DNA of 64,000 bases from an uncultured Acetatifactor sp. (lineage in GTDB: Bacteria > Bacillota > Clostridia > Lachnospirales > Lachnospiraceae). The notes under the pieces were generated by a model. That model worked only from the letters and a program-made list of their open reading frames with translations. It did no database searches and had not been told where the DNA came from. The number at the start of each line of letters is the position of its first letter. Position 1 is the first letter of the stretch. Below, one piece after another: positions 26,533 to 35,721 of the stretch. The DNA lies in NCBI GenBank assembly GCA_934436435.1, contig CAKSAN010000002.1, positions 251,444 through 315,443 of the forward strand, given 5' to 3'. The position numbers and the translations under genes are program-made.

Positions 26533-27677
26533 AAATATATATTGATGTCAGTGTGCTCACGCTGGCTACCTTTGTGACAGGCATTCAGCGAGTCACCAGG
26601 GAGATCGCCATTCGGCTGATCGAAAAGGAACAGAAGAATGTGGTACTCCTTCATTACAATGCCAGAGACAATCTATACCATAGAATTGACAATGATGCGT
26701 TCTGCCAATATTACCGATACGGCAAAGGCGTGAAAAATAAGATGATTACGAAAGAGCGCATCGAATTTTCCGACATCAAGGAAGGGGATGTATTCTTCGA
26801 CTTGGATGCTGCCTGGATGTGCCGGGTGAAAAGAAGCTGGCTCTTGCCTCTTCTTAAAAACCAGGGTGTGAGAATCGTAGCACATATTTATGATATTATC
26901 TCCATCACCCATCCGCAGTACTGTCTGGAACGCGGAGTATATAATTTCATGGATTTTATCGGTGCACATCTGCAATATGCGGATGACATCATTGTTAATG
27001 CACAGGCAACGGTAGATGAACTCCGGAAGCTTACGGAGCGGTTGGAAATACCTCTGCCCACCTGCCATGTGGTACCACTGGGGGCGGATTTCGCAAAACA
27101 GGAGATCGTCATCGAGGAGCAGGTACCGAAGCATGTCGCCCAAGCAGTACAGGGCAGACCATATATTCTCATGGTAGGCACCATAGAGCCAAGAAAGAAT
27201 CATAAACTTCTATTGGAGGCATATGATAAAGGCCTGAAAGAAATGGGCTATAATATCATTATGGCAGGCTATATGGGCTGGAATATGGAAGAGTTCAAAC
27301 AAAGGCTTGAAAATCATCCTGATTTTGGAAGCAGAATTTTTCATTTTGAAGGTTTGGATGACAAGGCAATTGCCTACTTGTATCAACATGCGAAATTCTT
27401 GGCTTTTTGCAGCTATACGGAGGGGTTCGGACTGCCGATTATCGAGGCTATCCAACGGGGAACACCGGTGCTGGCGGCGGATGTTCCGGTATTAAGAGAA
27501 GTCGGCGGGGATTATTGCGTGTGGTTTGAACAGGATAATGCGGAAGAGTTGTGTGGGGCAGTGAAACTAAATGAAAAAGAAAGTCAATATAAGAAGATAA
27601 AGGAGAAAATTAATGATTATAATCCGTTTACATGGAGAAAATGTATAGATTTGGTTAGTGACATATTAAAGAAATAG
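26529..27677 (+). CDS. GT4 family glycosyltransferase
   Basis: GT-B enzyme of 382 residues. The N-terminal MKIYIDVSVL and a TGIQRVTREIA segment (about 18-28) mark the subgroup with a Thr-Gly-Ile-Gln-Arg loop, common in ABC-transporter-dependent O-antigen clusters. The C-terminal domain has PYILMVGTIEPRKNHKLLL (about 210-228) and FCSYTEGFGLPIIEAIQRG (about 295-313), the E-x7-E donor site. The start overlaps the upstream small gene. It is followed, after 20 nt, by the export permeases, so it belongs with the ABC-type assembly module. Donor likely a GDP- or UDP-sugar; not determinable. Confidence 0.87.
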   Translation: MKIYIDVSVLTLATFVTGIQRVTREIAIRLIEKEQKNVVLLHYNARDNLYHRIDNDAFCQYYRYGKGVKNKMITKERIEFSDIKEGDVFFDLDAAWMCRVKRSWLLPLLKNQGVRIVAHIYDIISITHPQYCLERGVYNFMDFIGAHLQYADDIIVNAQATVDELRKLTERLEIPLPTCHVVPLGADFAKQEIVIEEQVPKHVAQAVQGRPYILMVGTIEPRKNHKLLLEAYDKGLKEMGYNIIMAGYMGWNMEEFKQRLENHPDFGSRIFHFEGLDDKAIAYLYQHAKFLAFCSYTEGFGLPIIEAIQRGTPVLAADVPVLREVGGDYCVWFEQDNAEELCGAVKLNEKESQYKKIKEKINDYNPFTWRKCIDLVSDILKK

Positions 27678-27697
27678 CATGTTTATTGGAGGAACAG

Positions 27698-28474
27698 ATG
27701 CAAAGACTGAAAAATGTTTTTTCATATAAAGAAATGATTTTTAGCATGGTGAGACGAGAACTGCGTGGGAGATATAAAGGTTCAGTGCTTGGCTTTTTGT
27801 GGACACTTATAAATCCACTTTTTCAGTTAATTATTTATACTATAGTCTTCTCGTATATTATGAGGGCTGGAAAAGATGATTATTATTTGTTTTTATTTGT
27901 AGCACTTGTCCCATGGATTTTCTTTAGTTCATCTGTTCAGGTTGGAGCAGGATGCATATGGAGCCAAAAGGGAATGATAAATAAGATATTCTTTCCCAGA
28001 GAAGTATTACCGATATCAACGGTTATTAGTCAATTGGTCAATATGTTGTTATCATTAGTGGTTGTCTTTGCGGTTCTGATTATTGCAAGAAAGCCATTAA
28101 GTATCAAAGCCCTACTGGTATTGCCAGTAATAATATTGGTGGAGACCATTTTGGCGCTGGGTATAGTATTTTTGGTTTCGGCAATTTCGGTCTTTTTTCA
28201 GGATTTGATGCAAATTCTTGGTATATTAATGATGCTATGGCAGTTTTTGACACCGGTAATGTACGAGGTTCAAGATATTCCTGAGCATATGAGGGTGTAT
28301 TTTGGATTAAACCCCATGACACCTATTGTTGAAGCGTATAGAGACGTTTTATATTATGGTAAAGTTCCGCAACTGAGTAACATGATGAGCGGATTGATTT
28401 TGGGATTGGCATTACTTTTAATAGGGTGGATTGTATTTGGATGCTTAGAGAAAAAGTTTTCAGAGGTGTTATAG
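27698..28474 (+). CDS. wzm: ABC-2 type polysaccharide export permease (first of two)
   Basis: Wzm-type permease (258 residues) exporting undecaprenyl-linked polymer across the membrane. It has the N-terminal amphipathic segment MVRRELRGRYKGSVLGFLW typical of this family, about six helices, the FFPREVLPIS loop (coupling helix to the ATPase) and a late LNPMTPIVEAYRD motif. ATG 27698 follows GGAGG (27688-27692); the longer frame would use TTG 27686, inside the ribosome site. The next gene encodes a homologue of the same length and motifs, so the exporter may be a heterodimer. Confidence 0.88.
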   Translation: MQRLKNVFSYKEMIFSMVRRELRGRYKGSVLGFLWTLINPLFQLIIYTIVFSYIMRAGKDDYYLFLFVALVPWIFFSSSVQVGAGCIWSQKGMINKIFFPREVLPISTVISQLVNMLLSLVVVFAVLIIARKPLSIKALLVLPVIILVETILALGIVFLVSAISVFFQDLMQILGILMMLWQFLTPVMYEVQDIPEHMRVYFGLNPMTPIVEAYRDVLYYGKVPQLSNMMSGLILGLALLLIGWIVFGCLEKKFSEVL

Positions 28475-28483
28475 AGGGAAAGC

Positions 28484-29260
28484 ATGAATAAGATTAGAGA
28501 ACTGTACAAATATAGACAGATGATAATATCCAGTATAAAAAAGGATTTGGATGCCACATATCGAAGATCATTACTGGGAACTTTATGGATATTCATAAAC
28601 CCTCTGCTGCAGTTATGGGTTTATAATATTGTTTTTTCTGATATATTAGAAATTACAACTGAAAATTATTACATTTTTCTTGCGTCAGCATTGATACCCT
28701 GGATTTTTTTCAGTACTTCTATTGTGGGAGGATCCAGATGTGTAATTGATGCACAGGATATGGTTAAAAAAATATATTTTCCCAGAGAAGTAATGCCGAT
28801 TTCCTATGTTTCTACAGCCTTTATAACAATGGCGCTGAGTTTCTTGGCAGTGTTTATTGTGTTGATCTTTACAAAGGCTCAGATTAATGTAATGGCATTA
28901 ACTGTTTTACCAATTGTAATGTTGACGGAATATATGCTTGCATTGGGAATTGCATTTATAATGTCTGCACTGACTGTGTATTTTAGGGATATGGAATTTA
29001 TATTGGGCATTGTAGTTATGGCATGGCAGTTCCTGACACCTGTAATGTATCCAAAGGAATGGGTTCCGGAGGCCTTGTATCCTGTTTTGGATTTGAATCC
29101 TATGACCCCGATCGTGGATGCGTATAGAGAAATAATATATTATCAAAATATACCTAGTATCGTAATGATTTTTAAAGCATTGGGAGTGGGAATTATTGCT
29201 TTTGTAATTGGATTTATTGTGTATGGTAAATTACAAAAAGGATTTGCGGAGGAACTTTGA
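28484..29260 (+). CDS. wzm: ABC-2 type polysaccharide export permease (second of two)
   Basis: A second Wzm-type permease of 258 residues, clearly paralogous but not near-identical to the one just upstream. It has KKDLDATYRRSLLGTLWIF at the N-terminus, IYFPREVMPISYV for the coupling loop, AWQFLTPVMYPKE and LNPMTPIVDAYRE near the end. About six helices. AGAGGG precedes ATG 28484. Its stop overlaps the start of the ATPase gene (TGATG), so stoichiometric production is likely. Wzm usually acts as a homodimer; two tandem copies suggest a heterodimer or alternative partners. Confidence 0.88.
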   Translation: MNKIRELYKYRQMIISSIKKDLDATYRRSLLGTLWIFINPLLQLWVYNIVFSDILEITTENYYIFLASALIPWIFFSTSIVGGSRCVIDAQDMVKKIYFPREVMPISYVSTAFITMALSFLAVFIVLIFTKAQINVMALTVLPIVMLTEYMLALGIAFIMSALTVYFRDMEFILGIVVMAWQFLTPVMYPKEWVPEALYPVLDLNPMTPIVDAYREIIYYQNIPSIVMIFKALGVGIIAFVIGFIVYGKLQKGFAEEL

Positions 29261-30591
29261 TGAAGAATGATGTTGTTATTGAGGTAAAAGATGTTACAAA
29301 AAGTTTCAAAATATATACAGATAAGGGAAAAATGTTAAAGGAAAGAATCCTTTTTCGTAATAGAAACAGATTTGAAATGCGAAATGTCTTGAAAGGCATT
29401 TCTTTTGAAGTTAAGAGGGGAGAATCTATTGGATTAATAGGAAGTAATGGATGCGGTAAGAGTACAACTCTGAAGTTATTGTCTAAGATTATATATCCCA
29501 ATAGTGGTTCTATTCAGATTGCGGGTCGAGTATCAAGCTTGATTGAGTTAGGTGCGGGATTTCATCCGGATATGAGCGGCCGAGAAAATATATTTATTAA
29601 TGCAGCTATTTTCGGATTATCGAGAAAAGAGACCGAAAAACGTTTGAACAGCATAATCGAATTTTCGGAACTGGAGGAATTTATTGATAATCCGGTTAGA
29701 ACATATTCATCCGGAATGTACATGCGTTTGGCATTTTCGGTTGCCATTAGTGTAGATGCAGACATCCTGTTAATTGATGAAATTTTGGCAGTAGGAGATA
29801 CTAACTTTCAGGCGAAATGTTTTAATAAGCTTAGGGAGATCAAGGCAAGCGGTGTGACTATAATTATGGTTTCACATGATTCGAACATGATAGAGCGTTT
29901 TTGCGATAGGGCGATATGGCTTAATGATGGAAAAATCGTGGAACAGGGAAAAACGACTCAGGTCGTAGATGCGTACATGTCACATATGGGAGAAGTACGT
30001 TTAGAAGAACTTCAAAAGGAGGAAAGGCGTCAACAGGAGGCAGCAGAATCAGAGAAGGAAACGGATGAAGATGTGACAACTGCAGAGGAAGAAACTTTGC
30101 AGGAAACAAATCAAACAGAAAAGGCTGATACAGATGTAAAGGACGAGACGGAGAGCATAGATTTTAGTGCAAACAGATTTGGATTGAAGTATATTCAAAT
30201 TACGAAGGCGGCAATTATAAATGAAAAGGGAAATGAGACTACTGTTTTAAAGAACGGAGAGGATATTACTATTCATATATTCTATAAAATTAATAAGAAA
30301 CTAGAGGAGTATATTTTTGGCATAGGGTTTTATGATTTGGAAGGCAAGTGCCTTATGGGAAATAATACTTCGATTGACAGAGTGCCTGTGAAATTGACTA
30401 CAGATGAAGGCTGCGTTAAGTGTCATGTAAAGAAACTGCCCTTGCTGGAGGGGAGATATGGCTTGAATGTTGCAGTTGTTGATGGAGCTGGGACTCCGAT
30501 GGACTTTTATAGACAATATTGTGAATTTACAGTGTTATCGAGTGACAAGAGCACAGGAATTTTTTCTGTTGAAAGAGAATGGGAGATATAA
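29260..30591 (+). CDS. wzt: Polysaccharide ABC exporter ATPase with C-terminal glycan-binding domain
   Basis: Drives export of the finished polymer with the Wzm permeases. The ABC domain (residues 1 to about 245) has Walker A GSNGCGKSTT, signature YSSGMYMRLAFS, Walker B ILLIDEILAVGD and switch His in MVSHDSNMIERF. An unusual acidic Glu/Thr-rich linker (about 250-305) leads to a beta-sandwich domain (about 308-443) like Wzt C-terminal domains, which recognise the capped non-reducing end in O9a-type systems. ATG 29260 is chosen because of GGAGGA (29248-29253). The methyltransferase gene right after it could supply such a cap. Confidence 0.9.
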   Translation: MKNDVVIEVKDVTKSFKIYTDKGKMLKERILFRNRNRFEMRNVLKGISFEVKRGESIGLIGSNGCGKSTTLKLLSKIIYPNSGSIQIAGRVSSLIELGAGFHPDMSGRENIFINAAIFGLSRKETEKRLNSIIEFSELEEFIDNPVRTYSSGMYMRLAFSVAISVDADILLIDEILAVGDTNFQAKCFNKLREIKASGVTIIMVSHDSNMIERFCDRAIWLNDGKIVEQGKTTQVVDAYMSHMGEVRLEELQKEERRQQEAAESEKETDEDVTTAEEETLQETNQTEKADTDVKDETESIDFSANRFGLKYIQITKAAIINEKGNETTVLKNGEDITIHIFYKINKKLEEYIFGIGFYDLEGKCLMGNNTSIDRVPVKLTTDEGCVKCHVKKLPLLEGRYGLNVAVVDGAGTPMDFYRQYCEFTVLSSDKSTGIFSVEREWEI

Positions 30592-30595
30592 ATAA

Positions 30596-32023
30596 ATGAA
30601 TAATTTCGAGATTACTCAAAAAATAATATTTGAAAAACTTAGTAATCATAGAAGTGAAGAAATGGTGGTAGAAACAAGGCCTGGTGATTCAGCTAACGAA
30701 TTAGATAAGGCGTACTATTTTTTAAATGGTATAATTGATGCTCAAAATATTACTTCTGTCAGACCGGTGGTATCAAAACGAAAGGGAATCGTTGCGAAAT
30801 GCGTAATTATTATAAAGAAAATAATACGTAAACTTTTGTTCTGGTATATAGAGCCTATTTGTAAACAGCAGACAAAATATAATGAACTGTGTACACAATA
30901 TTGTATACACATGTTTTACAATGCACAAAGAGAGAAAGCAAATACGGAGTTACTGATAGTGGAGGAACTGCAAAAGAGGAATTCTGAGTTAAATGATAAG
31001 ATAGAGACTTTTATTAAGAAAACAGAAGAGTCACAGGCATTTATAGATGAACTTTTGGAAAAAACAGAGGAATCAAGGGAAAAAGTAGAGGAAGTACAGA
31101 AAAAAATAGAGAAATTACAAAATGAGAATGAAATACTTCGTAAAATGCTGGTTGGGTATATTCAAGATAATGCTAAACAAAGTGTTGAAATAAAAGATCT
31201 AGCAAATGAAATAAGTAATATTCAACAGAATACGGATAAGTACGAATGTATGTCAAAAGAGACAGAAAAAGTAATTTCGGATATGCAAACGATCAAACGC
31301 GAGAATGCAGACTTGTTTAAACCGTTTGACAGTGACTTCTGGAACAAAGTGTCTGTGGCACAGTCCGGAGAAGACACTATAGTGGAATATGTGCTGATGG
31401 TGTTAGGCATTAACCTTTCCGATGAGTATTATCTGGATTTGGGTGCCAACCATGCAAAGCAATTAAGCAATACTTATATGCTTTACAAAAAGGGAATGAG
31501 AGGCGTTTTGGTCGAGGCAAACCCGCAACTCATTGGAGAACTAAAGTTTTATAGATCAGAAGACGTAATTCTGAATAAATGTATTTCAAATCATTCGGAT
31601 GAATCATTACAATTTTATATTATGAGCGGGGATGGTCTGTCGTGTACCAGTATGGATGCTGTAAATGAAATGATTGAAAAAAATCCTCAGTTATATATAA
31701 AGGAAACCATTACTGTAGATACAATTACAGTAAATCAGATTTTGCAAAAATATTTTTCAAAGGCTCCTATATTATTAAGCATTGATATTGAAGGACAGGA
31801 AGAAAGTATTTTACAGACGTTAGATTATAATAAATATGCGCCGCTTATTGTAATTGTTGAAAGAATTGATTATGGTACAACTATTGCAACCAGGAAAAGA
31901 CAGGATTTGATCGCAGATATTATGAATCAGAACGGATATTTTGAATACGCATTTACGGGTATTAATTCAATATTTATCAACAAAAGAAGGCTGGAGGAAA
32001 TTCAAAATGAGAATAGCATTTGA
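30596..32023 (+). CDS. Coiled-coil FkbM-family methyltransferase
   Basis: A 475-residue protein in two parts. The N-terminal half contains a long charged heptad-like region (about 105-240, rich in Glu, Lys, Leu and Gln), predicted coiled coil. The C-terminal half (about 245-460) is an FkbM-type SAM-dependent methyltransferase: FWNKVSVAQSGEDTIVEY, YYLDLGANHAKQLSNTYMLY (SAM-binding, D-x-G-A), GVLVEANPQL, and LLSIDIEGQEESIL. It probably O-methylates a sugar. Coiled coil plus methyltransferase next to a Wzt with a C-terminal sugar-binding domain recalls WbdD, the chain-terminating molecular ruler of E. coli O9a; this parallel is inference. A weak GGGAG site precedes ATG. Confidence 0.8.
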   Translation: MNNFEITQKIIFEKLSNHRSEEMVVETRPGDSANELDKAYYFLNGIIDAQNITSVRPVVSKRKGIVAKCVIIIKKIIRKLLFWYIEPICKQQTKYNELCTQYCIHMFYNAQREKANTELLIVEELQKRNSELNDKIETFIKKTEESQAFIDELLEKTEESREKVEEVQKKIEKLQNENEILRKMLVGYIQDNAKQSVEIKDLANEISNIQQNTDKYECMSKETEKVISDMQTIKRENADLFKPFDSDFWNKVSVAQSGEDTIVEYVLMVLGINLSDEYYLDLGANHAKQLSNTYMLYKKGMRGVLVEANPQLIGELKFYRSEDVILNKCISNHSDESLQFYIMSGDGLSCTSMDAVNEMIEKNPQLYIKETITVDTITVNQILQKYFSKAPILLSIDIEGQEESILQTLDYNKYAPLIVIVERIDYGTTIATRKRQDLIADIMNQNGYFEYAFTGINSIFINKRRLEEIQNENSI

Positions 32024-34556
32024 CGCTACCGCAATATTGGGACCAATGAGTAAAAATCGTGGGATAGGTAATTATTCACTCAGCCAGTTTACTACGATGA
32101 TACAATTGGACAGAGAGAACACATATTATTTCTTTAATATGTTTGAGACAGACTATAAATTGGCAAATGCGTTAGAAGATGCCTCAAATTTGAATGAACT
32201 TGCCTTGTCAGCCGGTCCCGAAGGGATTTTATTACAGAATAAGGAATTCGAGGATATTGTCGGAGAGATTATTAGAAAGTATATTAGGGAAAATGAGATA
32301 GACGTTTTTTGCATAACCAGTCCATTCGACAGTTACAATGTTATGTATAAGAAGGATTGGTTTAGCGACTGTAAAGTTGTGGCTATTATATATGACATTA
32401 TTCCGTATGTTATGAAAAATCATTACCTTGCAGATAAGGTAACTTATAACTGGTATATGAGATGCATTGATATGCTAAGATGGGTAGATGAGATTCAGGT
32501 CATTTCCCAGAGTGTCAAGGATGATCTGATTTCGTACTTGAAATTTGACAGAGAAAAGATAAGTGTAATTTGGGGGGCTGTAGACAAAAGATATAAGAAA
32601 ATAGAGGTGCCCGAAAACGAAAAAAAAGCCATATTAGATAAATTTAAAATCAAGGATCAATACGTCATGTGTACAGGTGGAGATGATGAAAGAAAAAATC
32701 TGGCTGGGCTCATAGAGGCATATGGCAAACTGCCGCGTGAAATAATAGATAAATACCAGCTTGTTATTGTATGTAAATTATCAGCTCCGGCAGTGGAAAG
32801 ATATACTGCATTAGCAACAAAGTTTAATGTCACAAACAGAGTGGTACTGACTAATTTTGTGAGTGACAGGGAACTGTTGGTTCTGTATAATCTTGCAAAA
32901 CTAATGGCATTCCCTTCTGTTTACGAGGGCTTTGGATTACCGGTTGTAGAAGCCTGGGCGTGTGGTACCCCGGTGCTTACTTCCAATAATTCCAGTCTTG
33001 TGCAAATAGCAGGAGATGCAGCTGTAATAGTGGATCCGAAAGATCTTAAGGATATTACAAGGGGATTACAGTATGCACTGACAGAATGCGATTTAACAGA
33101 ATTACTTAAGCGGGGAGAGAAGAGACTACAAGACTTCCAGTGGGAAAAAGTTGCTCTGGCATCAATTGAGAGTATTAAAAAAGTTGATGTGACACAGTCA
33201 GAAGAAGAACATAATAAGAAGGAAAAAATTGCCTTTTTTTCACCGCTTCCGCCGCAACAGTCCGGAATTTCAGATTATAGTGTAGATATTCTTCGGGCAT
33301 TGAAAAACTACTGTGATATAGATGTATACATTGATAAGGGATATGAACCACAGGTTGAATTGGGGGATGGAGTTACTATATATTCTTATAAGCAATTTGA
33401 GAGTCATGCAGATGAATATATAGATATCATCTATCAGGTCGGAAACTCTACATTTCATTTATACATGTATGAGTTTATAAAGAAATATCCGGGTATAGTA
33501 GTTCTGCATGATTATAACATGCATGGGGTACTGCTGCATGACTCCCTTGGGGGAGGCAAAAATAATTTTAAACAGTATAGAACATATTTACTTGAGGATT
33601 ATCCGGAAAATCAGGTGTCCGAATATCTGGATGCTTTACAGAATGGTCAATGCGGTTATAGAATGAGAGAATGGGAACTCAATGGTATTGTGACCAATTA
33701 TGCCAGAAAGATAATAGTTCATAGTTTAGATGCAAAAGAAAAACTTTTGCAGAGAGATATTGCGCGGGATGTCAGACAAATATGGAGTTTTGTCAATTTA
33801 GAAAAAACACTTACGCAAGATCAACGGATGGATTTAAAAGAGGGCAAGGGATACAGGAAAGAGGAGATCCTTGTTGCTGCATTCGGACATATTCATGAAA
33901 CAAAACGTGCAATTCCTATATTAAATGCCATGGGAAAATTAGTAAAAGAATATCATAACGTAAAAATGGTGTTTGTTGGGAAACTTGCGGACGAATTAAA
34001 AAATGAGTTTTATGAGGTTGTAAATAGAGAAGGATTACAGGAGTATGTAAAAGTAACCGGATATACATCCTTACAGGAATTTGAAGAATATATTTCGGCA
34101 ACAGATATATGTTTGAACTTGAGATATCCTTATAATGGAGAGACCAGTGCCAGTTTGGTTCGCAATTTGGCGAAAGGAAATATTGTTATAACAAATCAGA
34201 TCGGAAGCTTTGCGGAAATTCCGGACGATGTGTGTATTAAGATTAGGAATGTAGCTGACATGACACAGGAGGAAGAAGTAGATGAAATATATCATGCGAT
34301 CCAAAAGTGTATAGACGATCCTGATGAATGCGAGAAGATCCGTGATAAGGCGGAAAAGTTTGCAAGTAAGAATCTGGATGTTAAAAAAGCAGCACAGGAC
34401 TATTATGACTTCATGAAGCAGCCTAACAGCCAGACCATAACGGAAGAGACGTTGACCAAGTTAGCAAATTGTTTATCTCAAAAAGAAGCAGATATAGATG
34501 GATTACTGGGTATTTCAAAAACACTTACATGGTTAAAGGAAAAGTGCGAGGATTAG
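32007..34556 (+). CDS. Double-domain GT4 glycosyltransferase
   Basis: An 849-residue protein made of two GT-B modules. The first (about 1-400) has MRIAFDATAILG, YVMCTGGDDERKNLAGLI and FPSVYEGFGLPVVEAWACG with the E-x7-E site. The second (about 408-800) has FFSPLPPQQSGISDYSVDIL, VAAFGHIHETKRA, and a LRYPYNGETSASLVRNLAKG segment as donor site. Fused GT4 enzymes of this kind (WbdA, WsaE-like) build repeating chains in ABC-transporter-dependent systems by alternating linkages. ATG 32007 is chosen because GGAGG (31993-31997) lies 9 nt upstream; it overlaps the methyltransferase gene by 17 nt. This is the likely polymerising enzyme of the region C glycan. Confidence 0.87.
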   Translation: MRIAFDATAILGPMSKNRGIGNYSLSQFTTMIQLDRENTYYFFNMFETDYKLANALEDASNLNELALSAGPEGILLQNKEFEDIVGEIIRKYIRENEIDVFCITSPFDSYNVMYKKDWFSDCKVVAIIYDIIPYVMKNHYLADKVTYNWYMRCIDMLRWVDEIQVISQSVKDDLISYLKFDREKISVIWGAVDKRYKKIEVPENEKKAILDKFKIKDQYVMCTGGDDERKNLAGLIEAYGKLPREIIDKYQLVIVCKLSAPAVERYTALATKFNVTNRVVLTNFVSDRELLVLYNLAKLMAFPSVYEGFGLPVVEAWACGTPVLTSNNSSLVQIAGDAAVIVDPKDLKDITRGLQYALTECDLTELLKRGEKRLQDFQWEKVALASIESIKKVDVTQSEEEHNKKEKIAFFSPLPPQQSGISDYSVDILRALKNYCDIDVYIDKGYEPQVELGDGVTIYSYKQFESHADEYIDIIYQVGNSTFHLYMYEFIKKYPGIVVLHDYNMHGVLLHDSLGGGKNNFKQYRTYLLEDYPENQVSEYLDALQNGQCGYRMREWELNGIVTNYARKIIVHSLDAKEKLLQRDIARDVRQIWSFVNLEKTLTQDQRMDLKEGKGYRKEEILVAAFGHIHETKRAIPILNAMGKLVKEYHNVKMVFVGKLADELKNEFYEVVNREGLQEYVKVTGYTSLQEFEEYISATDICLNLRYPYNGETSASLVRNLAKGNIVITNQIGSFAEIPDDVCIKIRNVADMTQEEEVDEIYHAIQKCIDDPDECEKIRDKAEKFASKNLDVKKAAQDYYDFMKQPNSQTITEETLTKLANCLSQKEADIDGLLGISKTLTWLKEKCED

Positions 34557-34595
34557 CTTTAGAAAAAGCAAGTCCCTTTATTCCGTGCTTTTCAC

Positions 34596-34624
34596 TTTAC
34601 AAGTACTTTCATTTCGTATATTCT
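34596..34624 (+). promoter_or_regulatory. Possible internal promoter before the acyltransferase
   Basis: TTTACA (34596-34601, 5/6) with a 17-nt spacer to TATTCT (34619-34624, 4/6), in the 106-nt gap after the double GT. It lies 38 nt before the preferred ATG 34663. Confidence 0.4.
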
Positions 34625-34662
34625 ATAGAAGAAATATGGAAAAACTTATGAGGACGATGGTG

Positions 34663-35721
34663 ATGAAAAAAGATGGCAAAAATCTTAGTATAGAACTAAT
34701 GAGGTACTTGATGATAATTGCAGTGGCAGTACTTCATTTTGGAGAGGATTTTGTCGGAGATATGCGGATTTTCTTGGGTGGAGGAGCACTTGGTGTTGAC
34801 TTTTTCTTTTTGATAGGTGGGTTTTATTTAGCACATCACTATTATAAGCATAAAAGTTCAGAATCACCGGTTGTTCAGACGAATAAGTATTTTATTGGAA
34901 GATTAAGAAGACTATATCCGGCATACTTGATTTCATTAGGAGCCATATTAGCCATATATTGGAGCGAGAATTATTTTTCCATGCAATGGCTTGGGAAGCA
35001 TTTGTGGGAAACTAAGTGGCAATATGTTTTTCTTCATTTCCTGTGTCCTAATGTAGGATACGATCTGAGAAGCATGTGGTACATGTCATCATTTGTGTTT
35101 GTCATGTATATAGTTTATTTTCTGCTTTCATATAATGAAAGACTGATGATGGGAGTCTTTCCGATTGCCTCGATTATAATTTTAACGCACATATATGCTA
35201 CCTATGGAACAATATGTATTCAAGGCGCATGGGAGGGATGGCTATATGGAGGCACTCTTAGAGGCTTTGCAGAGATGACTTTGGGAGCATTTATATATGG
35301 AAATGTTAAATATTGCAAGGATGAGGGAGTACATATAAAGAAAAGTACTTATAGAATTTTAGCAACAATAGTGAAATGGCTTGCGATGATATTAATTCTT
35401 TTTCTTATGAGAATATATGCAGTTGATACAAATGATTTTGTTAAGTTGTTTTTAATTGTATTATTTATACGCTTATCTTATTGCAATTGCTACGAGTGCA
35501 ACTCGAAATCAGTTAATGCAGTTATATCATGGTTGGGATCAATAAATTATTGGATTTTTTGCTTGCACTTGGTTATCAGCCATTTAATAGTAAAGTATTT
35601 GCATTATATAGATTATAGGGTCGCGTTGGTAATTTATTTGATTGGGATAACGGCTATAGCTTCGCTTTGTCAATGCATAGAAAACTATATACATTTTAAA
35701 AGAATGGAGAAATCAAGATGA
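34663..35721 (+). CDS. Acyltransferase 3 family membrane protein
   Basis: Predicted to O-acylate (often acetylate) the polysaccharide, moving an acyl group across the membrane. 352 residues with about ten helices. The N-terminal SIELMRYLMIIAVAVLHFGE carries the family's catalytic-type His in helix 1, and GALGVDFFFLIGGFYLAHHYYK with RRLYPAYLISL (Arg-x-x-Pro) follows. ATG 34663 is preferred because GAGGA (34650-34654) lies 8 nt upstream; in-frame ATGs at 34585, 34636, 34648 and 34657 have worse sites and the first lies within the possible promoter. It overlaps the next gene by 4 nt. Confidence 0.85.
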   Translation: MKKDGKNLSIELMRYLMIIAVAVLHFGEDFVGDMRIFLGGGALGVDFFFLIGGFYLAHHYYKHKSSESPVVQTNKYFIGRLRRLYPAYLISLGAILAIYWSENYFSMQWLGKHLWETKWQYVFLHFLCPNVGYDLRSMWYMSSFVFVMYIVYFLLSYNERLMMGVFPIASIIILTHIYATYGTICIQGAWEGWLYGGTLRGFAEMTLGAFIYGNVKYCKDEGVHIKKSTYRILATIVKWLAMILILFLMRIYAVDTNDFVKLFLIVLFIRLSYCNCYECNSKSVNAVISWLGSINYWIFCLHLVISHLIVKYLHYIDYRVALVIYLIGITAIASLCQCIENYIHFKRMEKSR

